Source: CAINOH01 sp041663565 (GTDB lineage Archaea > Micrarchaeota > Micrarchaeia > Norongarragalinales > CAINOH01). Taken from it: a stretch of 64,000 nucleotides of DNA. The translations under genes and the position numbers were made by a program. Every line of letters begins with the position of its first letter. The first letter of the stretch is position 1. This document shows positions 50,853-59,298 of the stretch, piece by piece. The DNA lies in the NCBI GenBank assembly GCA_041663565.1, contig JBAYMJ010000002.1:1-64000 (forward strand), in the 5' to 3' direction. Under the pieces are notes generated by a model. That model did not search any database. It was given only the letters and a program-made list of their open reading frames with translations, and was not told where the DNA came from.

Positions 50853-51722
50853 ATGTCCGCCCCAACGCCGACCAAGGCAAAGCTGATTTCGGGTAAGCCC
50901 ATAGCAGATTCGATGCTTGAGGCGGTTGCCCAAAAGGTTGCCAAGCTTGCGGAAAAGCCGACTCTTGCAGTAATCATAGCAGAAGGCGACCCGGCATCCG
51001 AGCTTTACGTTTCAAAGAAGCAGGCAGCTTGCAGGAAAGTGGGCGTGCACTCGCTGCGCTTTGACATCCCCCGCACCGAGACTACGGCAAAGCTCCTGGC
51101 ACTCATCCACAAGCTCAACGCCGACCCCAAGGTGGATGGAATACTTGTCCAGCTTCCTCTTCCAAAGCAGATAGACGAGGACAAAGTAATCGAGGCCATT
51201 GACCCGCAAAAGGACGTGGACGGCTTCCACCCCATAAACCTCGGAAGGCTCTCAAGAGGGGACGAGGACGCGGCGCTCATCTCCGCAACACCGAAAGGCA
51301 TAATCAAGCTCCTAGAATCAATAGGCTGCGACGTGTCAGGCAAAGTCTGCACAGTAGTTGGCACAAGCAACATAGTGGGAAAGCCAGTTGCGTACTTGCT
51401 GATGAACCGCAAGGCAACGGTAATCACCGCAAACAGCAGGACTCCCGATTTGGGAGCCGTGACCCGCCAGGCGGACGTGCTGGTTGTCGGAGTTGGCAAG
51501 CCGGGGCTTGTGCGCGGCGACATGGTGAAGCCGGGCGCAACAGTCATTGACGTTGGCACGAGCAAGCTTGCGAATGGAAAGCTTGCAGGGGACGTTGATT
51601 TTGAGTCCGCCTCGCAGGTGGCATCCGCAATAACCCCGGTCCCCGGCGGGGTGGGGCCGATGACGATTGCGAGCCTTCTTGACAACACACTGGTTGCGTA
51701 CGGACGAAGAAGGAAAAAATAG
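50853..51722 (+). CDS. folD: Methylene-THF dehydrogenase/cyclohydrolase
   Basis: 289 residues. SELYVSKKQAACRKVGV holds the catalytic Lys, DGILVQLPLPKQID and PQKDVDGFHPINLG are folate-site motifs, and VVGTSNIVGKPVAYLL plus ITPVPGGVGPMT complete the NADP domain. It interconverts methylene-, methenyl- and 10-formyl-THF. First of three consecutive one-carbon genes. Confidence 0.95.
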   Translation: MSAPTPTKAKLISGKPIADSMLEAVAQKVAKLAEKPTLAVIIAEGDPASELYVSKKQAACRKVGVHSLRFDIPRTETTAKLLALIHKLNADPKVDGILVQLPLPKQIDEDKVIEAIDPQKDVDGFHPINLGRLSRGDEDAALISATPKGIIKLLESIGCDVSGKVCTVVGTSNIVGKPVAYLLMNRKATVITANSRTPDLGAVTRQADVLVVGVGKPGLVRGDMVKPGATVIDVGTSKLANGKLAGDVDFESASQVASAITPVPGGVGPMTIASLLDNTLVAYGRRRKK

Positions 51723-51787
51723 GAAAAAGCGGGCCACTGTTGCCAAAAGACGCGGGGTGGCATCGAAGGTAATCGTTGGTTTTTCTA

Positions 51788-52375
51788 ATGCAACCTTCCT
51801 TTTCGGACAAAATCCAGTTGCGTAACCTAATGAAAAAGATGCGCAGGGAGCACCCCAAAAAGGAAAGGGACGAGAAAAGCTGCCTGATTTGCAAGAAGCT
51901 CATCGCCAGCCCCGAATTCCAGAACTCTAAAACAATCCTTCTCTACTGCCCGAAAGCCGACGAGGTTGATGCCTGGACCGCAATCACCGCGGCGCTGGTG
52001 CAGAAAAAGACAGTATGCCTTCCCTGCACGGACGAGGAAAAAAAGGAGATTACCGCCTGCAGAATCATCGGGTCCGAAAAACTGGAGAAGGCCGCGTACG
52101 GAATCTTCGAACCAAGAAGGGACGAAAAGAAAGTCATCGCCCCCGAAAAAATAGACTTGATTGTAGTTCCGGGCGTTGCGTTCGACGTCCACGGCAACAG
52201 GGTCGGCCACGGCCTAGGCTATTATGATAAGTTTCTTTCAGCAGCAACGAACGCCTTGAAGGTCGCAATCGCATTCGACTTCCAAGTGATTGATGAAAAG
52301 ATAGTCTGCGAGTCGCACGACGTCCAAGTTGACCAGATAATAACCGAGAAAAGGCACATCGTTGTAAAGAAGTAG
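51788..52375 (+). CDS. 5-formyltetrahydrofolate cyclo-ligase
   Basis: 195 residues from ATG 51788. LRNLMKKMRREHPKKER starts the family fold, DLIVVPGVAFDVHGNRVGHG and GYYDKFL form the ATP/folate-binding signature. Converts 5-formyl-THF to 5,10-methenyl-THF, feeding FolD. 65 bases after folD and 30 before purN. Confidence 0.9.
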   Translation: MQPSFSDKIQLRNLMKKMRREHPKKERDEKSCLICKKLIASPEFQNSKTILLYCPKADEVDAWTAITAALVQKKTVCLPCTDEEKKEITACRIIGSEKLEKAAYGIFEPRRDEKKVIAPEKIDLIVVPGVAFDVHGNRVGHGLGYYDKFLSAATNALKVAIAFDFQVIDEKIVCESHDVQVDQIITEKRHIVVKK

Positions 52376-52405
52376 AAGCAATAACGCTTGAACAGGCTGG
52401 TTTCA

Positions 52406-53026
52406 ATGAAAAAAATCCGCGTAGTCGTCCTCGCCTCGGGCAGGGGAAGCGACTTCGAGTCAATAGCAAAGGCTGCAAGGAAGGGCGGGATTGCCGCGGA
52501 CATAACCTGCATGATTACCGACAACCCGCAGGCAGGCGCCCTGCAGAAGGCGATGGATTTCGGCGTTTCGTCCAAAGTCATCGACTACGGCAAGTTCCAG
52601 AACCGTGCGGAATACGAAAAAGTGCTGCTGAAGGCTATAGATTCGTTTGGCCCCGACCTCGTCGTCCTTGCGGGGTATATGAGGATAGTCCGCTCGCCCG
52701 AGCTGCTTTCCAGGTACGCCGGAAGGATAATCAACATCCACCCCTCGCTTCTCCCGAAGTACCCTGGCGCGCACGGCCAGCAGGACGCGTTCGATGCGAA
52801 AGAGAAGGAGTCTGGATACACCATCCACTTTGTGGATGCAAGCCTTGACGGAGGCCCAATAATCGTCCAGGAAAAGGTGGATGTCTCGGGCTGCAAAAAC
52901 GGCGACGAAGTTGCCGCGAAAATCCTTGCCCGCGAGCACATCGGCCTTCCGAAGGTAGTGGGCATGTTTGCAACAGGAAAGTTTGAAATCAACGGAAAGA
53001 AAGTCACCTACACCCAGAACAGGTAA
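52406..53026 (+). CDS. purN: Phosphoribosylglycinamide formyltransferase
   Basis: 206 residues from ATG 52406. VVLASGRGSDFESI binds GAR phosphate; GYMRIVRSPELL, NIHPSLLPKYPGAHGQQDA with the catalytic Asn/His, and VDASLDGGPII with the catalytic Asp are all present. Uses 10-formyl-THF in purine synthesis. Normally the Ser of GSGSN; here GRGSD. Confidence 0.92.
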   Translation: MKKIRVVVLASGRGSDFESIAKAARKGGIAADITCMITDNPQAGALQKAMDFGVSSKVIDYGKFQNRAEYEKVLLKAIDSFGPDLVVLAGYMRIVRSPELLSRYAGRIINIHPSLLPKYPGAHGQQDAFDAKEKESGYTIHFVDASLDGGPIIVQEKVDVSGCKNGDEVAAKILAREHIGLPKVVGMFATGKFEINGKKVTYTQNR

Positions 53027-53035
53027 CAACCACGA

Positions 53036-53593
53036 ATGCCCCAAACCAGCAACCTCGACTTTTCGGAAACGATACAGATTATCGTCTCCGCGCTCGGAAT
53101 ATCCTACGCGTTCTCCTACGTCTGGCCCGACCAGCAGTTCTTCTCAATCCTGCTTACCGTAGGCACCGCGTTCGTGCTCCACGAACTCGGGCACAGGTAC
53201 ATGGCAACAAGGTACGGCGCGCACGCGCGCTACCAGATGTGGACAATCGGCCTGGTCGCGGCAATAGTGCTTGCGGTTGCCCTTGACTTCGTGTTCGCTG
53301 CTCCCGGCGCGGTGTACATCTACGGAAAGGAGCTTTCGCGCAGCCAAAGCGGCAGGGTCGCGCTTGCGGGGCCGGGAGTGAACATCCTGCTGAGCCTGCT
53401 TTTCGTGATTGCTGCAGGAACCGTTTATGGCGCGGGCGACGTGCTTCTTGTGGGCGCGCGAGTGAACGCGTTCCTTGCAGCGTTCAACCTCCTCCCGATG
53501 GACCCGTTCGACGGGGCCAAGGTGATGCGCTGGAACAAGCCTGTGTGGGCAGCTGCGTTCGCGCTCTCGGCGATACTGGTCCTGTTCACCTGA
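53036..53593 (+). CDS. Site-2 protease-like M50 metalloprotease
   Basis: 185 residues, five or six hydrophobic segments. VLHELGHRYMA is HExxH zinc motif and NLLPMDPFDGAKV the NxxPxxPxDG motif with the third ligand. Lacks PDZ or CBS domains. Intramembrane proteolysis is likely; substrates unknown. Nine bases after purN. Confidence 0.85.
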   Translation: MPQTSNLDFSETIQIIVSALGISYAFSYVWPDQQFFSILLTVGTAFVLHELGHRYMATRYGAHARYQMWTIGLVAAIVLAVALDFVFAAPGAVYIYGKELSRSQSGRVALAGPGVNILLSLLFVIAAGTVYGAGDVLLVGARVNAFLAAFNLLPMDPFDGAKVMRWNKPVWAAAFALSAILVLFT

Positions 53594-53603
53594 GTGAATC
53601 CAC

Positions 53604-54014
53604 ATGGTCAAGTTCGAAAAGCTATCTTGGTCTGCTTTTGACGGCTCGTGCAGGAAAATAGCGCGTTTTGTCCGCGGCAGGCGAAAGGCCGGACTTGCAG
53701 TTGACAAAGTCTACGGCATCCCCCGCGGCGGACTTGGCATGGCGCTGCGCATCTCGCACCTTTTGGACATACAACTTATTGTTGACGAGGCAAAGGTTGA
53801 CCGCCGCACGCTTGTCGTTGACGAGATATGCGACACGGGCCGCACGCTTTCTGAATTCTCCAAAAGGCACCGCGGCCGCTACGCTCTCATCGCGACAATC
53901 TACCACAGGAAGGACGCCGCGTTCACTCCGGACTACTACCTGAAGCTAAAGACGGACAAGTGGGTGCTGTTTCCGTGGGAGACCGCAAAGACCACGCGGA
54001 TGGAAGACGGATAA
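53604..54014 (+). CDS. Phosphoribosyltransferase-family protein
   Basis: 136 residues. LVVDEICDTGRTLSEF is the PRPP-binding loop (DExxDTG type) and GIPRGGLGMALRI the pyrophosphate loop. The short C-terminus PDYYLKLKTDKWVLFPWE resembles archaeal xanthine/guanine-type enzymes. Probably purine salvage. Confidence 0.85.
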   Translation: MVKFEKLSWSAFDGSCRKIARFVRGRRKAGLAVDKVYGIPRGGLGMALRISHLLDIQLIVDEAKVDRRTLVVDEICDTGRTLSEFSKRHRGRYALIATIYHRKDAAFTPDYYLKLKTDKWVLFPWETAKTTRMEDG

Positions 54015-54016
54015 GA

Positions 54017-54595
54017 CTAGTTTTCAAAACCAAAGGCAGGTACTTGGCCGTCCGTAAGGTTGGAAGTCGAATACAGCCCCTCGCCGAAGATGAACAGTTG
54101 CGAGCTGTTTGCTGACTCCAGGCCAAGACCGACATCCACCTTCGCGCACCCAAGTGCCTCGATTGCGGAGTCGTTGCCCCAGTACTTGACCTTGAGCACG
54201 GACTGGTTCGAGTCAAATGAAAGAACTTTTGAAAACGTGGCTTTTGCATCGCCGGCAAAAAAATCCACGTGCTTCGAAGGCTCTGCCCCACAACCCACCC
54301 ACAGCGAAGGGACCAGCCCGCGTCTTTCCGACGCCTCAAACGCAACCGAGGCCCATCGTGCGAGTTTTTCTGCCGCATCCTGTGCAACCTGCGCTGGCGT
54401 CGCGCCCCTTGCGCTTGCAAGCACCGCAAGGAAGGACTGCCGCAGGTTGGCCTCGAAAAAACGCGAGCGGGACAGCAAGACAAAGGTTGCCGCAGTATCG
54501 GCCTCGGCATCCGAGCGCGCCGAGGAATATGCTGCTGCCTTGAGCGCGAAGGGAATCACTATGAAAAGAAGCACCAGGCCGAGGAAACCGCGCAT
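54017..54595 (-). CDS. Membrane-anchored protein, last gene of pilin operon
   Basis: 192 residues from ATG 54595, just after the upstream stop. MRGFLGLVLLFIVIPFALKA is a signal anchor without canonical Glu+5. The exported domain has two Cys and no known motif. It parallels the last gene of the plus-strand operon (6848-7465) in position and N-terminal type. Confidence 0.55.
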   Translation of the reverse strand: MRGFLGLVLLFIVIPFALKAAAYSSARSDAEADTAATFVLLSRSRFFEANLRQSFLAVLASARGATPAQVAQDAAEKLARWASVAFEASERRGLVPSLWVGCGAEPSKHVDFFAGDAKATFSKVLSFDSNQSVLKVKYWGNDSAIEALGCAKVDVGLGLESANSSQLFIFGEGLYSTSNLTDGQVPAFGFEN

Positions 54596-54599
54596 AAAA

Positions 54600-54995
54600 T
54601 CAGTCGCCCCCGGCTTTCGCCTCGAAAACCACAAGCATCGCCCCGCCGTCCCTTGGCACGATTATGCGGTTGGTGGAAATGACTTTGGAAGATTTAGAAG
54701 GGGCTGCCGCAAATTCTGACAGTAAAATTTCCTTTCCGTCCGGACAATGGACCGAAAACGCACTCGCGGCAAACGTGTCCGTTGCCTGCCTGAACTTTTC
54801 CCTCAATGCAATTTCCCCTTCCGCGCTTTCGCACGCCGACAATACCAGGTCGGGCTGCGACGAGGCCGCCAGTGCGATGTCTTCAAGCGCGGTTGAAAGC
54901 GCGACCGACTCTAGCGCGTGAACCGGCCGCGTCGCGTGCGGCATCAGGACCAAAAGCGCGCAGGCAACGGCGAATACTGCGGCGTCAACGAGCAT
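54600..54995 (-). CDS. Membrane-anchored pilin-operon protein
   Basis: 131 residues from ATG 54995, preceded by GAGGGGG. MLVDAAVFAVACALLVLM is an N-terminal helix without class III motif. The remainder has two Cys and ends in a beta-rich stretch (NRIIVPRDGGAMLVVFEAK). Twelve bases separate it from the gene before. Confidence 0.55.
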   Translation of the reverse strand: MLVDAAVFAVACALLVLMPHATRPVHALESVALSTALEDIALAASSQPDLVLSACESAEGEIALREKFRQATDTFAASAFSVHCPDGKEILLSEFAAAPSKSSKVISTNRIIVPRDGGAMLVVFEAKAGGD

Positions 54996-55006
54996 CCAAA
55001 ACCCCC

Positions 55007-55357
55007 TCAACGGAAACAATACCTCCAGATGGAAATGCCGTTGACCGGGGTAGTGATTACGCGGTTCACGCAATAATCTCCACTTGCTTGCGCGGACTGC
55101 CCGGCTGGACGCAACGGCAACAGGAGCCCCGACTTGCACGATGCGAACGCGCCCGAACACGACCACGCCTCCTTTTCGGACGCAAGGAACGCCTTGAGGT
55201 AGTTGTCCGACCGCGTTGCGACCTCGGCATACTGGCTTGCATCCCGGTGCATCGAGGAAAGAAGGACCGCAAGGCAAGCTATGACTATGGAAAAGGAGAC
55301 TGCAGCCTCGGCCGTTGAAAACCCCCTGTTCCCATTGCACAGCAACCCAAAGCTCAC
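55007..55357 (-). CDS. Minor pilin-like protein
   Basis: 116 residues from GTG 55357, which overlaps the upstream stop (GTGA). NRGFSTAEAAVSFSIVIA has Gly before Phe and Glu at +5, a class III-like signal with Phe instead of Gln at +1. Helix, then a Cys-containing exported region. Confidence 0.6.
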   Translation of the reverse strand: MSFGLLCNGNRGFSTAEAAVSFSIVIACLAVLLSSMHRDASQYAEVATRSDNYLKAFLASEKEAWSCSGAFASCKSGLLLPLRPAGQSAQASGDYCVNRVITTPVNGISIWRYCFR

Positions 55358-55701
55358 GCCGTTGGCACCCCTCCCGAAAGGTCGCTTACGATTGCGTTCT
55401 CGGCCCCGGAAATCTTCACGGGGCACTGCACCTCTTGGATTGCTTTGGACAGGTTCAAACCCGAAGTGCTTTCCGAAAACGGAAAACCCATCGACAAAGT
55501 TGAAGAGCGGAGCGAATAGCTTCCCAAAGTGACGCACGCAAGGCTTGCAGCTGAAAGCGGGGCGACCTTTCCCAGCCCTTCCGAGTCCAGGCGAAAGAGT
55601 GCGCTTTTGCTTGCGCCTACAAGTATGAACGCAGCGGCTGCGTAGGTTGCAAAGACAAGCAACGCCTCCAGCACCGCCTGACCCTTCCGTTTCCCTTTCA
55701 T
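55354..55701 (-). CDS. Minor pilin-like protein with duplicated signal region
   Basis: 115 residues from ATG 55701. KGKRKGQAVLEALLVFA is a class III signal. Directly upstream and in frame the same motif occurs once more as GKRKGQAVMEA, encoded by a diverged tandem duplication of about 36 bases; an ATG at 55710 inside it is an alternative start. Ends with two Cys. Confidence 0.6.
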   Translation of the reverse strand: MKGKRKGQAVLEALLVFATYAAAAFILVGASKSALFRLDSEGLGKVAPLSAASLACVTLGSYSLRSSTLSMGFPFSESTSGLNLSKAIQEVQCPVKISGAENAIVSDLSGGVPTA

Positions 55702-55765
55702 GGCTTCCATAACCGCCTGTCCCTTTCGTTTTCCTTCCGTGGCTGCCCGCCCCCGCTGCCGACAA

Positions 55766-56188
55766 CTATCCTGCAAGGAAAATCCTGCACCCTGAATCAT
55801 AGTAAACGCGGTAGGAGCAGGCCCCTTCGCAGGAACCTGATAGGACGCAGTCGTTGGCAACCAAAAAGCTCGCCGGGCCGTCCCTTGAAGCGAATGAGAC
55901 CACAACCGCCGACCTTTCGAAGTCGTAAGCTATTGCCGCCCCATCGGGAATGGACACCTTCCCGGAATACTCCGAGCTCTCTCCTGTTGCCTTCGCAAGC
56001 TCTGTAGCCGAATGCAGCTCCGCTGCAGCCCTCCTGCACTGCGAGGCCCTGCTTGCATCCAGCGACAGGCCGTAGGCTTGCGTGTAGGCCGGCGCAAGCA
56101 GCGCAACCAGCGCGGCTGACGCGCACAGCACAAGCATCGAGTCAAGCAGGCCTTGGCCGCGCTGTGCCCGGCAAGCTAAAGGGAGCAT
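55766..56188 (-). CDS. Minor pilin-like protein
   Basis: 140 residues from ATG 56188, with GGTGGT upstream. RAQRGQGLLDSMLVLC is a class III-like signal with Asp at +5. The exported region has about eight Cys, including DCVLSGSCEGACS. Confidence 0.6.
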   Translation of the reverse strand: MLPLACRAQRGQGLLDSMLVLCASAALVALLAPAYTQAYGLSLDASRASQCRRAAAELHSATELAKATGESSEYSGKVSIPDGAAIAYDFERSAVVVSFASRDGPASFLVANDCVLSGSCEGACSYRVYYDSGCRIFLAG

Positions 56189-56223
56189 ATGGCCAACCAC
56201 CATCGTCAATCCCTTTCCCCCAA

Positions 56224-56400
56224 CTATGGTTCGAATCCAGTCTGGTTCAGCAGGCCAACCGCGCGCTGCGAAGTCGAGTTGAGCTGACCCGAGAAATCCG
56301 ATGCCGTACCCCGCACCTGGCCCAGGAACGCTATGGCAAGCGCCACCAGCACGCCTATTATCAGCAGCATCTCCACCGAGACCTGCCCCTTTTCATCCAT
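56224..56400 (-). CDS. Small class III pilin (58 aa), first gene of operon
   Basis: 59-codon frame starting MDEKGQVSVEMLLIIGVL: Lys-Gly before Gln and Glu at +5, then a helix and about 30 polar residues ending TGFEP. A typical small major-pilin shape. Thirty-five bases before the next gene of the minus-strand pilin operon, and divergent from the gene at 56511. Confidence 0.7.
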   Translation of the reverse strand: MDEKGQVSVEMLLIIGVLVALAIAFLGQVRGTASDFSGQLNSTSQRAVGLLNQTGFEP

Positions 56401-56478
56401 AGGGATTAAGACTGCCTGCGGACGGACAATAAGCTGGCGTGTAACTATGCTAAACGCAAAGTTGCTCGCCCTGCTAGG

Positions 56479-56488
56479 CTTATTTATT
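56479..56488 (+). promoter_or_regulatory. TATA box
   Basis: CTTATTTATT, centred 27 bases before ATG 56511. Confidence 0.6.
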
Positions 56489-56510
56489 CCCCGGTTGAGT
56501 AAATTTCTTG

Positions 56511-57269
56511 ATGAAATACCCGCTAGCCCTGCTGGCTGTTGCGCTCCTGCTCGCGATACCGCTAGCGCAGGCCTACACCGACCACTCGCTTTCGGTCACG
56601 GTCACCATCAAGAAGGACGGCACCGCGCACGTGCGCGAAAAGGCCATATTCTACGTGGACAGCGACGCCGAGATAGAGGCGTTCAAGGACAACCTCAAGC
56701 TGGGAAAGAGCACCATACTCGCGTGGAAGAAGTTCTCCGACAACATCCGCTACCACATAGGCGGGGTGCAGAGCCCGGTTGACAACCTCACCATCACCGC
56801 GGGCCCGGAGTACGACATCAAGCAGAACGCGCGCTCGGTCACGCTCGACTACGAGCTCGTTGACAAGTTCGTCGAGGGCCAGAAAATCGGCAGCAGGACG
56901 ACCCACTTCACGCTCAACGAGGAAATCCTCGGGTTCGACAAGTCGGAGACGCGCCAGACGATACTCGGGAGCAACGTGTACTTCACCATCGCCCTGCCCC
57001 AGACGTCCTCGCTTGCCAAGAAGGACGGCGCGGTTCTCGTCGGGCCTTCGCCGTACGTGTACGACGAGTCAAACAGGACAATAACCTGGTTCGGGCCCAG
57101 CACCGGCCGCTGGGTGCTCGAATACGACGTGGAGGAGCCCCTGAGCGATGAGGTTTATGGCTTCTTCTCCGACCTCTACAACACCGCAGTCGAGCTCCTG
57201 CCGCTTGCCGTTCTCCTGATTTCAGCGGGCATCATCCTGACGATGCTCGTGAAGATGAAGCGCTTCTAG
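56511..57269 (+). CDS. Exported, C-terminally anchored protein
   Basis: 252 residues from ATG 56511. Signal peptide (1-22, ending AQA), an extracytoplasmic beta-rich domain starting LSVTVTIKKDGTAHVREKA, and a C-terminal membrane helix (about 228-247) with a short basic tail. The layout matches archaeal surface proteins of DUF type with a single anchor. It overlaps the convergent rfcL by four bases at their stop codons (CTAG). Confidence 0.65.
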   Translation: MKYPLALLAVALLLAIPLAQAYTDHSLSVTVTIKKDGTAHVREKAIFYVDSDAEIEAFKDNLKLGKSTILAWKKFSDNIRYHIGGVQSPVDNLTITAGPEYDIKQNARSVTLDYELVDKFVEGQKIGSRTTHFTLNEEILGFDKSETRQTILGSNVYFTIALPQTSSLAKKDGAVLVGPSPYVYDESNRTITWFGPSTGRWVLEYDVEEPLSDEVYGFFSDLYNTAVELLPLAVLLISAGIILTMLVKMKRF

Positions 57270-58420
57270 AGCTTCCCGTAGGCGTCCTCGATGGCGCCTT
57301 TCTCTTCCTTTTCAAGCCCGTAGCCCTCGGCCTGCTGGGCTGAGATGTACGGCAGGACGTCCTTTTTCGCGCGCTTGGACGAGATGTGGGCTATCTTTCC
57401 CACCTTGAGTCCGGCTGACTTGAGAGCAGCGCGCGTCCCGCGCGAGGAAGCCATCTTGGAAAGCTTGCTGGGAAACGAGTATTTCGCGAACTTCATGTAC
57501 CTGTTCTTCTTCGCAAGAGCCGTGCCCGTCAGCGCGAGCGTGCGCGCGTACTTCCAGAACGAGTAGTCGTTGGTCTTGCGCACGTGGCCCAAAAACATGT
57601 CCGAGCGCGAGATTATGTCAAGCGCCTTGGCAACTTCTTCGGGGTTCTCGTATTCTATCGGCACGTTCTCGCAGAACCACGCAAGCATCGTCGATATCTC
57701 CTCGTCAACCCCGTCGGATGCCTTGAGCGCCTCCTTGTAGTTGTCCGCCTTGAGCGTGCGCCTCACAGCGTCGAACATGCCCGCCTCGCGCTCGCGCTCC
57801 GACGAGATGGATTTGCCTCCCGATGACTGCAAGTCTATTAGCGCTGCTCGCATGTCGCCCGAGCTTTGCTTGGCGATTTCGTCTATGTACTCGCCTTCCG
57901 CCATGCCCTCGGCCTTTGCGATTTTCTTTAGGGCTGCCGCAATCGACCTTGAGTTGAGCTTCTTGAACTCAACTGGCTTCGTGAGAAATCGCAGGGGCTT
58001 TACCGCGTCGTCCCACGCGTCGTTTGCGATGAATATGATCGGCTGAGCTGACTCCCTCGCAAGGGCCGCGAGTGCCGACGAGCTCCCGCGGTCCGAGGTG
58101 GAGCCAATCTCATCGACTATGAGCAGCCGACGCGAGCCGAACAGCGAGCCGTAGCCTGCAGACGCGCCAAGCACTTCCTTGATGTCGTTTGCCGAGCGGA
58201 GCCTCGAGGCATCCGACTCGACTGTTTCCCAGCCCATCTCAACAGCAAGCGCCCTTGCAACCGCGGTCTTGCCGGTGCCCGGCGGGCCGAACAGCAGCAA
58301 CGGCTTTTCCTTTTTTCCGGACTCGACGCTTGCGGCCCACTGCCTGATTTCCTGGCGCGGCTCCTCGTTCCCGATGAACTCGGCGACGGTCTTGGGCAGG
58401 TGCTTGATTGTCCAGAGCAT
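57266..58420 (-). CDS. rfcL: Replication factor C large subunit
   Basis: 384 residues. MLWTIKHLPKTVAEFIGNEE, FGPPGTGKTAVARAL Walker A, LLIVDEIGS Walker B variant, and a C-terminal domain with a basic stretch (SSKRAKKDVLPYIS). Partner of the small subunit at 18283-19284. No PIP-box seen at the very end, which is shorter than in many archaea. Confidence 0.93.
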   Translation of the reverse strand: MLWTIKHLPKTVAEFIGNEEPRQEIRQWAASVESGKKEKPLLLFGPPGTGKTAVARALAVEMGWETVESDASRLRSANDIKEVLGASAGYGSLFGSRRLLIVDEIGSTSDRGSSSALAALARESAQPIIFIANDAWDDAVKPLRFLTKPVEFKKLNSRSIAAALKKIAKAEGMAEGEYIDEIAKQSSGDMRAALIDLQSSGGKSISSEREREAGMFDAVRRTLKADNYKEALKASDGVDEEISTMLAWFCENVPIEYENPEEVAKALDIISRSDMFLGHVRKTNDYSFWKYARTLALTGTALAKKNRYMKFAKYSFPSKLSKMASSRGTRAALKSAGLKVGKIAHISSKRAKKDVLPYISAQQAEGYGLEKEEKGAIEDAYGKL

Positions 58421-58552
58421 TTGGGAAAACCTGAAAGGAAAATCGAACGGGTTGAAAAAATTATAATAGAAAAAGGAAGGGCAAGAAATAAAATGGAAAA
58501 CGGGCCAAACTGCAGGGAAATCACCGACTCCGCCCGCAGCCCGGCTGCAAGC

Positions 58553-58660
58553 TTACTTCTTCTTTGCCGGTTTCTTCGCCGCCTTCTTTGCAGCCTTCTT
58601 TGCAACTACCTTCTTGGCAGCCGGCTTTGCGCCGCAGGTGCATCCGCAACCACAGTTCAT
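58553..58660 (-). CDS. 35-residue Cys-cluster plus Lys/Ala-tail protein
   Basis: 36-codon frame from ATG 58660, with GGGGTGA five bases upstream, one of the best ribosome binding sites in the window. The N-terminus MNCGCGCTCG has four alternate Cys (3, 5, 7, 9), a compact metal-binding pattern. Residues 11-35 are Lys/Ala/Pro repeats (KKAAKKAAKKPAKKK), as in histone H1 tails and the TopA tail here. Perhaps a metal-bearing DNA- or RNA-binding peptide; family not recognised. Confidence 0.6.
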   Translation of the reverse strand: MNCGCGCTCGAKPAAKKVVAKKAAKKAAKKPAKKK

Positions 58661-58767
58661 TCTCTTCACCCCGATATAGGTAATATCGCGTTTGGGACTT
58701 TTAATAACGATTAAAACGCTTCCCAAGCATTATTTGTATCCGCATGTCCAACTAGTAATGCGTTTTT

Positions 58768-58841
58768 GCCTCAGTAGCTCAGCCTGGGAGAGCGTTCGGC
58801 TGAAGACCGATGTGTCGGGTGTTCAAATCACCCCTGAGGCA
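58768..58841 (+). tRNA. tRNA-Phe (GAA)
   Basis: 74 bases. Acceptor stem GCCTCAG/CTGAGGC, D stem GCTC/GAGC, anticodon loop CTGAAGA with GAA, T arm GGGTG-TTCAAAT-CACCC, discriminator A, no encoded CCA. The first anticodon-stem pair is T-T. No intron. Confidence 0.95.
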
Positions 58842-58916
58842 TTTTTCACCACACCCCCAGCGCGGCACAGATACAATTAATTTCCCCAGACGCTAATGGT
58901 AAACGGGTGTTGTCCA

Positions 58917-59168
58917 ATGGCAAAGGGAAAATCGTCAGCAAGCATAAAGATAACCGGCCTTGAGAACCTCAAGAAGATGAACTGCAAGCCGTCGGGCTGT
59001 GGCGGCTGCGGCTGTTCGGGCGCGCTCTATGGCGTCGGGTTCCTCGGCGCGCTGTACTACTTCCTGACAACCGCGACCAGCCTCTGGATGGGAGTCGTGG
59101 GAGTGGTCAAGGCGATATTCTGGCCCGGCGTGCTTGCTTGGCTCGCGCTCAAGTCCCTCGGCGCATAG
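58917..59168 (+). CDS. Small conserved membrane protein with Cys-rich start
   Basis: 83 residues from ATG 58917, GGGTGTT upstream. CKPSGCGGCGCSGALYGVGFLGALYYF is split by a Gly/Cys cluster (four Cys) and two hydrophobic helices follow, with IFWPGVLAWLALKSLG at the end. Similar small membrane proteins are widespread in archaea and bacteria; function unknown. Confidence 0.7.
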   Translation: MAKGKSSASIKITGLENLKKMNCKPSGCGGCGCSGALYGVGFLGALYYFLTTATSLWMGVVGVVKAIFWPGVLAWLALKSLGA

Positions 59169-59298
59169 GGGGGAAGGCAGGAGTTCCGGCGGGAAGGGAC
59201 CGCCGGCCTGCAACTACTTATTTTTGGGTAAAGGCCATTTTTGGGTAAAAGCTATTTATCCGGCCGCCGCGCAATCATTTCCGCAGGAGTGATTGCCG

